NCBI GenBank assembly: GCA_003116995.1
Contig: BDSL01000074.1
Span: 186,001 to 250,000 of the forward strand
Direction: 5' to 3'
Source of the DNA: Yamagishiella unicocca
Lineage: Eukaryota; Chlorophyta; Chlorophyceae; Chlamydomonadales; Volvocaceae
DNA: 64,000 nucleotides
A program made the position numbers and the translations under genes. The notes under the pieces were generated by a model. The model saw nothing but the letters and a program-made list of their open reading frames with translations. It was not told where the DNA came from and searched no databases. Position 1 is the first letter of the stretch, and each line of letters starts with the position of its first letter. This document shows, piece by piece, positions 46,426 through 56,700 of the stretch.

Positions 46426-46430
46426 TTACA
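46426..46430 (-). terminator. TGTAA polyadenylation signal of the 334-aa coiled-coil protein gene
   Basis: TTACA on the plus strand (TGTAA on the coding strand) begins 58 nt after the stop at 46488. Confidence 0.65.
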
Positions 46431-46487
46431 GCTCACGAAACGGCGCACACGAAACTTGCTCTCATCACTCGCTCGATCGCTCAAGCT

Positions 46488-49400
46488 TCAAAAGTGATGC
46501 GCGGCGAGCCCCTTGGTCTGCCGGCTCCGCATCAGCGACAGCCGCTCCCTGTCGCCCTCCTTCTTGCGCTTGAACTCCTCCAGGTCCAGAGTGCCCTTGT
46601 GGTTGAGGTAGGCGGACATGCTGGCGCGGTAGGCGGCGTCCTGGACTGCCAGCTGGGCCTTGGCGTCGGCCTTAGCCTTCTTTGCCTAGGGGGGGTGACA
46701 TACAGACCAGTGTGTTTTAAACATGCAGACCAGTGTGTTTTATAAATGCAGACCAGTGTGTGTGTGCGGGGGGGGGGGTGCTTAAGAACCGGGGGGTGGG
46801 TGGGTGGCGAGAAGACCCGGTTACACGGCATAGGAAACGGAGGGCAGACACTAATTGGCGAACAGCTTTCGGACACGCGGCTGGGTGCGGGAGGGGAGGG
46901 GATGGGGACGGAGCAGGAGGGGGGATGCGGAGGGGCAAGGGGAACCACGTTGTAGTCAAACTTTAGGGGGGGGTTGGGGGGTTGGGTTGCGAGGGTTTAA
47001 GCCGGCTTAGGGCGAAGGGCGCAGGCCGTGGACTATTGCAGCTTGCGGGGTGGGAAGGTGTTGATCAGAACCGGCTTCCCGCCTGCCCTGTCATCACCTC
47101 CCTAAACCTGTTTCATCCGGCTGGCCCCTAAACCCTAACCCTGTTACCGCCAGCTGTCGGCCTTAGCTGCCCCCCCTCTCCCCTCCCCTTCCCTCCCCTT
47201 CCCTCCCCTCCCCTCCCCTCCCCTCCCCTCCCCTCCCCTCCCCTCCCCTCCCCTCCCCTCCCCTCCCCTCCCCTCCCCTCCCCTCCCCTCCCCTCCCCTC
47301 CTAACCCCCGAACCCCTCCCCTCCTCCCCCCCGCCCCCGCGCACCTCCATCTTGAACTGCCTGAACCTCACGAGCTGCTCGTCCGTGACCTGCTTCTCCC
47401 CCGCCAGCTCCGCCTGCCGCCGCTCCTCCGTCATGCGGCTGATCACCAGCTGCTCCGTCTTCCAGCGAGCCCACTCCACGGGATCCGGGATGTGGACCAG
47501 GGCCTGAAGCCGGGGGGTTTCGAGGAAGGCCCGTGGATGCCGGGGGGGGGGTGTACAGGAAAGAACCGTTGACGCGACATGTGAAACCCAGAGGACCCGT
47601 GGGTCGGCGCTGACTAGGAAACGGGGGGAATCGAACGCCTTTAGACAGGACCAGGGGGCGCCAGAGGGGCGACACCTCTAGCCCACACACAAGCAGGGCG
47701 GGGGTGGCGAGAAGACCCGGTCACACGACACAGGTGACGGAGGGCAGAAGCTGGCCGGCGAATAGTTTTCGCTGGGGTTACAGTGCCGATCGCCGCACGC
47801 TCTGGGCGCTGGCCAGATGAGTTCAACAGCTGGGTAGGAAAGATGTTTTGCTCGCGTTTGTTTGCCTGTCTATTGCGTTCTTGTCTGTGGGCATAGGGGC
47901 TTGCATCCGGGCTCTCGCGGCCACCGGCTCCCCAGGGCGGCACGGCGCGCCTCCGGCATCCTACCACGGACGCTGGCTGGCCCTGTCCGGTAGTTTACTG
48001 CTTCTTCAGCCACCTCGTCCTCAAGCTCCCGGTCGATATCGGGCGGGTCGGGGCGTCACCGAGTTTTGCTATCCCACCGCCAGCCACCTCACCAAGTTCT
48101 CCCGCTTGCGCCCAAAACAAACCGGCTTCACAAAACATTTCCCTACGCCGCGCGGGGTCCTTGTTTCCGTTAGCCTGGGAATCGCCGCCGAAACAGACAT
48201 CGCCGCCTGGGAATCGCCGCCGAAACAGACATCGCCGCAGAAGGTCGACATACGACCTCCGACTTTTAGTTTCCTCATCCAACTTCTCCAGCTTGCATCT
48301 TCAAACGTCTGTCCTTAAAGGTTTTCCTTTCGTAAACGGGTATCCCCTGCAACCCATCCACCGCCCCAAATCCCAACGCCATAAATACCCATTCCCCTTG
48401 GACGATCGCGCGGCCCGCAACAGAAGTCGTCGTTTCCGCTGTGAAACCCCCCGGCCCCCGCAAACCCTAAACCCCTAAACCCCAACCCCACCCGCCATAC
48501 TCCCCTGCTTCATACGGCGCAAGGACTGGCCATCCCCCCTACCCCCGTTACCCCCGTTACCCCCGACAACTAAGTGCCCCATCCCCCATTAAAACACTTA
48601 ACGCTAACGTTCTGCTGCTTCGCCTGGTCCTTCTTCCTCTCCTTTCCCAGGTCAGTTTCCTCGCATTTGGCATGGGCTGGGATTCCTGTGCCGGGCACTC
48701 TGTCTGTTACTGGCATTGCACGCGAAGTTGTCACCTATACCCCTGCCTTGCGCACTAGGATAGGTAAATAGGTACATAGGCTCGGTAGTTGTAGGAGCTT
48801 CGCGCCACGCCTACGCCGCAGCAGCGCGGCGTCGGTTGTTAGGGCCGCTACTGGAGCTCGGCTGCTCGCCACCGTCCTTCTGGCTATCGGAGCGCTGCGC
48901 GGACGCCGTCTACATAATTGGAATTCTTTCTTCTCGTGGATCCACTCTGGGCTTCCTTCGGTACCTATTGGCGCCTTGCCCTGCCTCCGGATTCCTTGGT
49001 CTCATCGCGCCCAGTCTCCTTCGCGGCTCAGCTCAGCATACTTAAAACACACAGACACACACACGCGCTTGCCACTTCCCCTCCCCCCCTCCCCCGCCCC
49101 CCCACCTGCGGGTCGGGTCTAGAGCCTAGTCGCTGCTTGGGCTGCGCCAGCTGCGCCAGGCTCTCCGCCGAGATTGCCGGCGGCCCCTTGATGTGGTGCT
49201 GGTAGGCCTTGTTGCCCGCCAGCATCCGCTTTATGTCTCGCTGCACCTGCTTCCGCAGCGCCGCCTGCTGCGCCTCGCGTGCGGCCTGGGCGGCGGCTGA
49301 GAGGCCCAGGTCGTACGGCGGCAGTACGCCGCCGTAGTTACAGGCCTGGTAGTACGGGCTCGGCTGCTGCTGCTGCTGCTGCTGTAGTAGTAGTGGTGTC

Positions 49401-50259
49401 TCCGGCTCGGGTTGCTGGTCCTCTTGTTGCTGTTCGGAGGGGGCCCCCGACTCCGTGTCGCCGGCTAGGCCGGTGCTGAGTGCGCTGCCGCTGCGGCGCG
49501 AGGGGGGTCCGGCCTGGGAGGAGTAGGGGTTCCCGGTGGTGGCGCTGTCGGGGGAATGGGGGGCGCCGAATGCGCTGGGGGCGCGGGAGGAGCCGCTGCC
49601 GGCCGAGGCGGGCAGAGCGGTCAGGTAGGCTTGCGGGTGCGAGAAGGAGGGCTGGTGTAGGGGCGGGAGGAGCACGCCTGCACGGGCGGGGCACGGGGCA
49701 CGGGGGGAGGGTTATGCGGCGGTTACGGTTCCTGACGGGGGGGAGGGTTACACGGCGGTTACGGTTCCTGATGGGGGGGAGCTGGGGGTTGGGGACTGCG
49801 GGGGCTGGTTGGGGCAATGGGAGCCTTGGGCGGTGATATGAGGAGGTGTGATATGGGAGCTTTGGGCGGTGATATGGGGAGGTGTCAGGTGGGGGCGGGA
49901 GCGCATGTGCAACTGGTGGGAAGAATGGGGGTCAGGGTGCGGGTTCCTGGGGGGGGAGGCAAGAAGACCCGGTTACATGATGGGGCGGGGGCAGGTGAGG
50001 GTGCGGCAGGGGTGTAGTAGGGGGACGGAAGAGGCGCATGTTGCCAGGACGCGTTTGAGGAGCGGGAGGCCGTGCTTGGGGCGGAGAGAAGGCTAATGGG
50101 AGGACGGTGAGGCGAACGACAGTGGATGTGGGTCGCGCGTGCTGAAGGCTTGAGGAAAGAGGCGACGAACGCGCGGGGCCCACCTTGCGTTGCGCTGCCA
50201 TAGGAGGCAGAGGCTCCGGTGTGTGCTCCTTCGTGTCTATCGGAGACAGGGAATGCCAT
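46488..50259 (-). CDS. Charged coiled-coil protein of unknown function
   Basis: Four exons with consistent phases: 50184-50259, 49106-49677, 47345-47503 and 46488-46685 (TGA 46488-46490), giving 334 aa. The first exon starts MAFPVSDRHEGAHTGASASY. The second is Ser/Gly/Pro-rich with a short poly-Gln run (about residues 117-123), then a helical, basic segment (AAAQAAREAQQAALRKQVQR) that leads into DIKRMLAGNKAYQHHIKGPP. The last two exons are strongly charged and helical: ALVHIPDPVEWARWKTEQL, MTEERRQAELAGEKQ, then AKKAKADAKAQLAVQDAAYR and LEEFKRKKEGDRERLSLMRS. No transit peptide, membrane segment or catalytic motif is visible. The helical C-terminal half looks structured and conserved, while the N-terminal half looks disordered. 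I do not recognise the family. It is tandem with ctpA and divergent from the GAF-kinase gene, 472 bp apart. Confidence 0.72.
46806..46880 (+). mobile_element. Dispersed repeat family B, long copy
   Basis: GAGAAGACCCGGTTACACGG, CATAGGAAACGGAGGGCAGA, CACTAATTGGCGAACAGCTT, TCGGACACG. It lies in the intron 46686-47344. Confidence 0.75.
47166..47302. repeat. (CCCCT)n microsatellite, ~130 bp
   Basis: Almost pure CCCCT/CCCTT pentamers in the intron 46686-47344, about 40 bp beyond the donor of the exon 47345-47503. Confidence 0.95.
47707..47775 (+). mobile_element. Dispersed repeat family B, long copy
   Basis: GAGAAGACCCGGTCACACGA, GACGGAGGGCAGAAGCTGGC, CGGCGAATAGTTTTCGC. It lies in the intron 47504-49105, between a GACCCGTGGGTC dyad (47594) and a reverse family A copy. 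Confidence 0.75.
48058..48350 (-). mobile_element. Dispersed repeat family A, longest copy, reverse orientation
   Basis: The reverse complement follows the whole order of the copy at 1187-1415, from GGTTTTCCTTTCG-type and AACGTCTGTCC blocks to CCACCGCCAGCCACCTCACC. An internal duplication (GGAATCGCCGCCGAAACAGA twice, 48178-48236) is specific to this copy. It lies in the intron 47504-49105. Confidence 0.78.
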
Positions 50260-50731
50260 TCTCCAGTCCGCTGCGGCACAGCTCCTTTCCGAGCGGATTG
50301 TAGAAATGTTATCCTTAAGAATTCATGTAGTCAATATGTATATGCTATGTTGAGAAGCATGACCGTGCGAGGTATCCGGAAAGTATGTAATACATAGAGG
50401 ACCGATATACTTCTGGCATAAATGTGCGTACGTGCGAAATAGTTTGTTATGTTACGAGGGTGTCAAGCTTAGTTTCAGGCCAGTGCTTCGTAGAAGGGCC
50501 TTCTGCGCATTGTCTTCGAGCATGAGCGACGCCGTACGTTGAATCATGACATGCAACTCGCCTGCACGCATAATGTATCAGGTGTGCATCCGTTCGCAAT
50601 ACATCGGTATATCGTTACAAGCATCACCGTGGCCGTTTGGCTGATGAATGGCGACCCTCGACTTGGCCAAGCAGGGCCGTTACTGTAAGGGTGAACAGTA
50701 GGCTACTAGGGAAACCCGAGCCCCGCGAAAG
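50260..50731. other. Compact divergent promoter region
   Basis: Only 472 bp separate the start codons of the coiled-coil protein (minus) and the GAF-kinase (plus). The segment is clearly AT-richer than its surroundings, with runs such as TATGTATATGCTATG near 50335. No known motif could be assigned with confidence. Confidence 0.6.
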
Positions 50732-53700
50732 ATGGGGTCGGGCTCGAGCAAGAGCAGAGCTAAGCTTGAGGTCAGCGTAAGCGGAATCGAGGAAGCGCGC
50801 GAGTCATCGAGTTTCCTGTGTGGCCTTTGCCTGGTGGGGTCGCGCTCCCGCACGCGTGTTTGACTTGCTTTTACCCTTCATGTGCATCATGCTTGCGTGT
50901 TCTCGCAGGCGCCAACCTCCAATGCAGGCTCCGCACCTGGCCAGGTTACCAAACAAAAGAGCACGGCGCGCTCGGCCGTGCCGACCCCAACGCGGTCGTC
51001 GGGACCTGTAGCTCGTGTTTCTACGTCGAATGATTCAAATGGAAAAATTGAACCGGAGCACAAAGGGGCCGAACCGCCGGTCGATGAGGAGGAGCGCATG
51101 GGCTTCCTCTGCAAACTGGGCATATTGGATACGGTGGGTGTGCATTACGCATCCATCCTTCCCGGTCCGCCACGGCGGCTGTCCGTGCATTAGCAGCGCA
51201 GCACAACTGCCAAGGTGCCGACGCGTGAGTCCGCTTTTCCCGCAGGAACCTGAGAAACGGTTCGACGACATCACCCGGCTCTGTTGCCTGGTGTTCAAGG
51301 TACGCAACACGCGGTATTAGTTGCAATCGGCGCTGAGTCTGACAAATATGGCCGCGCGTCCTGTATGCCCCAACCTCACACCGTTGTTCGCGCATGTTTG
51401 TGCCCGTTAAGGCATTTTCATGTTTTCTCTCACGCTGTGTTGTTCATTGCCCTTGCAGACCCCCATAGCTTTGGTGTCGCTCGTCGACAAGGACCGGCAG
51501 TGGTTCAAATCCGTACAGGGCCTTCCTGTCCGACAGACCGACAGAAGGTCCTCTTTCTGCGCATGGTGGGTGCGGGGCACAACACCGCTAGCATGGCGCG
51601 TGAGCGGCCGGGTCGGTGGGTCAGTCAGCCGCGTCAACTTGGTGACGGCGGGCCCTGCACCCGCAAGCCCGAGCGCGGTATAGCGAGGCCACATCAGCTC
51701 ACATGCTTAATCGCGAGCATAAGACCCGATTACATACTACCGTCGTTGCCACATCGCATTATTACTACTCCAGCCCAAATGTAGCATACGTTATTAGTAA
51801 TTGTCCCCTTCGAACCCTTCGTCTCCTGCGGCCGTGGGCAAGCAAAGCTCCCATGTAGTTTTGATTTTGCCGGCGGATGGTCGAATCTCCGGACCCCCGC
51901 GGGCAGATCCCGTGTGGGGACAGGTTCCCGCCAGCCTATCCCAACCAGCAGGCGGGAGAGGGGAGGGGCTCCAGGGAGGGCGCCGCCTGCAGCCGGTGTC
52001 AGCAGTCCGCCTGGGCGGTCCACTGGAGCAGGACCCGAGGGAAGGGGGTGGAGAGTAGGATGGAGGGACCAGAGCAGTAGCAGGAGGGGGAGGGGGGGGG
52101 TTAAAAAAGGAGGGGGAGGGGGGTTGCAAAAAAGGAGGAGGGGGAGGGGGGGTGGCAAAAAAGGAGGGGGAGGGGGGTTGCAAAAAAGGAGGAGGGGGAG
52201 GGGGGTTGCGAAAAAGGAGGAGGGGGGGGGTGGCAAAAAAGGAGGGGGTTCGAGGGAAACAAGGAGGGGGAGGGGGTTGCAAAAAAGGAGGGGGAGGGGG
52301 TTGCAAAAAAAGGAGGCGGAGGGGGGGTTGCGAAAAAGGAGGGGGAAGGGGCTTAATGGAAAAGAGTGGACGCGGCCGTAGTATGGATTTACGAGCGCAA
52401 TGAGGAGGGGCTGCCGTAGCAGTAACAATAGCAGCAGCAGCGCTCTGGGTTGCGGCTGCTGCAGCTGCTGTCTATTTTCAAGGGAAATACAGCGGGTGGG
52501 CAGTGAGCAAGGCACCGGGCGCGTCATCAGGACGACGTGGGCCTCGCATCAGGCCCGTGACACCGGTGAGGCTGACAGCGGCGGCTTGGAGGCTGATGGC
52601 AGCGGTTTGAGTGGCGGTGCTGGGGGAGGGGAGGGCGCAGACCGCTGTGTCGGTGAGGGTGGTGGGGGAGGGACCTCCCGTCGTGGGGAAAGGAGGCCCT
52701 CCTGACGCTGGCGGCCGTTGGTGGTGGGGTTGCGAGGAAACCCGTTGGTCGGCACTTGCGAGGAAACCCGTTGGTCGGCACTTGCGAGGAAACCCGTTGG
52801 TCGGCACTTGCGAGGAAACCCGTTGGTCGGCACTTGCGAGGAAACCCGTTGGTCGGCACTTGCGAGGAAACCCGTTGGTCGGCACTTGCGAGGAAACCCG
52901 TTGGTCGGCACTTGCGAGGAAACCCGTTGGTCGGCACTTGCGAGGAAACCCGTTGGTCGGCACTTGCGAGGAAACCCGTTGGTCGGCACTTGCGAGGAAA
53001 CCCGTTGGTCGGCACTTGCGAGGAAACCCGTTGGTCGGCACTTGCGAGGAAACCCGTTGGTCGGCACTTGCGAGGAAACCCGTTGGTCGGCACTTGGATC
53101 GGTGTGGGGTCGCACCCTGGAGCGGATAGTGCTGGGGCGGCATTGGGGGCTTGCGCCGGCGGAGGCAGGTTGGATGGAAGGAGGCGGTCGAGGGGGAAGG
53201 GAAGGAAAGGGAGGAAAGGAGGGTGGGGTGTGTGGGCCGGTGGCAAGGGTGCTGGGGGCCTTCTGGAGGCAATGCGGGCCGGAGTGGAGGTTGTTGGGGG
53301 TGAGCGGGGCCGCTACTAACCCGCACGGTTTGCTAGGCAGCTATGGCGGCCTGGGTGGCGAGACGCGAAAGCGGGGAGTGAATAGCGTATGGGGCGGCCC
53401 TTGCTGCCGCCTAGGTGGGGGGGGGGGCGTGAAAACCGTTGACACGAAAACGACAGGATAGTGGGCGCATGGATAGTGGGCGCCTAGGCGGGGGGGCCTG
53501 ACACCGACACAGGGGCCGCACGGGAAGACGTCGTTGGCGCTGGCGGCGGTGCGATGGCGGATAGGGGTGGAGAGGATTAAAGGAGGTGGAGGAGGAGGAG
53601 GTGGTGGAGGGGGTATCGGTCATCAGCCGGTGCCCTGGAGGCGTTTACCCCTGACGCGGTCGGGTTGGAGGCAGCGGAGTCGCTATCGCCCTCCCCCCGA

Positions 53701-56700
53701 CCGACTCTCAACCCACCCCCTCAACCCACCCACCCAACCCACCCAACCAATCCACCCCCCAGGACGCTGCTGCCCGAGTTCCCGGAGGTGCTGGTTGTGG
53801 AGAATGCTCTGGAGGACATCCGCTTCCGCAACAACCCGCTGGTGCTGGGGGCGCCGCATATCCGCTTCTACGCGGGCTGCCCGCTGGTGGCCACCAACAA
53901 GCAGCGGCTGGGCTCGCTGTGCATCATCGACAACAAGCAGCGGCCCTTTGACGCCGAGAGCTGCAACATGCTGGCGAACATGGCGGAGATGGTGGTGCGG
54001 GAGATCGAGAAGGATATGCTGCTGGAGGCGCAGAAGGCGAAGAGCGAGCAGCTGTACCGGGAGAACAACCAGCTCATACGGGCGCTGGACTGCTTCAAGT
54101 GGGTGGAGGGGGAGGGGGGAGGGGAGGCGCGTGTGTGTGTCTTTGTGTGTATGTTGATTGGGGAGAGGAGAGGGATGTGGGGGGAATGTCGTGGGTTTTG
54201 AGATCTGGCCGGCCCTAATCTGCCGTAGTGCACTGTCGTGTTGTTTGTCGTACATTGTCCCTGTGACCCTGAACCCCTGAACTCACCGCCGCTTTCCTCC
54301 CTCTGTGCCCCTGCCCTCCCAATCCCTCCTCCCTCCTGCCCTCCCAATGCCCTCCCCGATCCCTCCACCCGCCCCCCAGGGAGGGTATCATGCTGGTCAA
54401 CATGTCGCTGCCAACGTGGCCCATCATGTTCGTCAACGAGGCCTGGGAGAAGGCCACGGCAATACCCAAGGACAGCCTGGCGGGGGACGCATTCTGGAAG
54501 GCGTTCACGGTGGGTGGGTGGGTGGGGGTGGGGCTGGAAGGCGTTCACGATGGGTGGGTGGGTGGGTGGGGTGGTCTTGGGAGCGGAAGCGGGTCCTGGG
54601 GCGGTGGGGGGGTGGGGCCCTTCGGAAGGAGGGGACAGCGGGAGGCCGCGGTGTCGCCGCACCGGGCAATAAACACCCGCCTTGCTGCCCGCTTGCTGCC
54701 CACTTGCTGCCCGCTATCTGCCCACTACCTATCCCCTAATAACCGCGATCCGGTATCTTCCCGCTTGCTTTCATGTCATATCCAGTACCGGTAGCGGGCG
54801 GTAGCTGTTCTCGCTCACTCTGCACCTACTGCTGCAGGGGGAATGCGGGTCGACTGATTAACATTGCTTCAGTTCATCAATGACTTTGCTGTGCCACCCT
54901 GCCTCCCCCGCTGCCCTCCACTGCCCCCCGCTGCCCCCCCCCCTGCCTGCCCCGCTGCCCTCCACTGCCCCCCCCCCCGCCTCCTCAGACGCTGGATGAG
55001 TCCCCCGAGGCCAGCCGCGTGAAATACAACTCGGCGATTGAGGGGCAGGAGTCGTTCTGCCTGTCGGTGTGCTACACGCAGGGCAAGTCGGACAGCGGGT
55101 CTCGAACCGGGGACCGGCGCTACATCAACCTGCAGTTCCGCTGCGCGCACAGCTCCACGATGGACTCGTACATGCCGCTGGTGGGTGGCTGGTAGGAAGA
55201 CCGGTTACACGACATGGGCATAATAGCTGGTGGGCGGGGGGAGGGGGAGACGGTTGGTTTGGTGGGGGGGCCTTATGGGGGAAGTGAGGAAAGCCTTCGT
55301 GGGGTGTGGGGAGAGGGGTGGGGGGCCCTATGGGTTTGGGGGCGGGGAGAAGAGGGGGCGCAGGGGGGCATCGTTACGAGAATCGCGCGGGGTCAAGGAA
55401 TCGTGTGGGAGGTAACGGCAGGGGCTTCGGACGGCGGACGGGCGGCGTTGATGATGCGGCTGGTGAGGACGCGGTGATCCACGCGCGAGACAGCACATCC
55501 CTGTAATCGACACGGGAGGTGCACCGTGCCCCGACCTCAACGGCACCAACACCTCCCACCACCCCTCCCCGACCCCGTCCCCCCTCCCCCCTCCCCGCTC
55601 GCACTTCCGTCTACTCGCCAATCATCTCTTCTGGGACCCCTTTCGTCATCGCCTTTGGTTTTGTCGGCCGTGGATTCGCGGATTCCTCTTATAACCCCCT
55701 CCCCCCCTTTCCAACCCCCTCCCCCTCCCCCCCCTTCCAACCCCCTTCCCCTACCCCCGGCTCCTCCTCCGCAGGTGAGCATCCCGTCGATCCTCGCTGC
55801 CGCCCCCGCTGCCGGCGGCCCCACCTACTACTTCGTGACGCTTAGCACAGCACCCCGGGGCTCGGCGGAGCTCTCCACCCAGTCGCAGGTGGGGGCCTGG
55901 GGGAAGGGGAGGGGGGGCGGGGGCGGGCAGGAGAGGAAACCCTTCGGGCGGGGGGGTCCTCTACCTGTCGGTGCGGTGCAATGTGATGCAGCGGCAATGC
56001 GGGCGGTGCTTGGGGCAGATCCTGTGGGTCCCAAGTGCTGCTTGACAACGTAGCGAATGGCGTAAGACGCAATTTGCCAGGGCGGTAGTGCGCCAATGCG
56101 CTGAGCACCGCCGCATTGCCGGGCCGCCTTCATCGTTGGCAGCAGCATGGCGCTGCACCGCATCGGCTGGTAGAACACAACACACCACGTTGCTTCAAGG
56201 GCAATAAGCGCCGTTCGCCCCTTCCCCCCGGTGCTGTTACGCGAGTGCCCGAGGACGGAATATAGCAGCTAGCTCGCAACCCCCCCTTGTCAAATCAGTG
56301 CCGGTGGAGAAACCCTGCCTCCCCCCCTTTCCCCCTGCCCCCCGAAACCCAACCAACGCAACCACCCCAGCGCGGCTCCGCGTTCTCCATCATCAACACC
56401 AAGATCGACCCCTTCGATGACGTCAGGCTGGGGCCGCTGCTGGGGAAGGGCTCGTACGGCAGGGTGTACCGAGGTGCGTGTGTGTGTTTTTGGACGGAGG
56501 GGGACGGAGGAGGGGCTTGGAATATTTCGCCCGGGTGCAGACGGCAGATGTCTGGCCGCGGTGGCAAGGTCGGGTCGCGTGTTATGAGCTGGCGGCCGGA
56601 TCGGACGGCGAAGCAGCAACACAGCACATCGGCGCCTGAAACTCAGTGCCACGCATCCGCCCCCCCCCCACACACACCCTACACATACACGCACGGTCCC

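Noticed and set aside
51500..51515. tRNA B-box-like GGTTCAAATCC
   Set aside because: It lies within the coding sequence of the GAF domain (QWFKSV). No A-box or cloverleaf can be drawn.
52732..53095. CRISPR array
   Set aside because: The units are directly contiguous with no spacers, the unit is 26 bp and lies in an intron of a eukaryotic kinase gene. No cas-like genes are present.
52549..53461. Repeat proteins of about 190-280 aa across the 26-bp array
   Set aside because: A stop-free unit of length not divisible by three opens several frames on both strands. It lies inside an intron with matched phases on each side.
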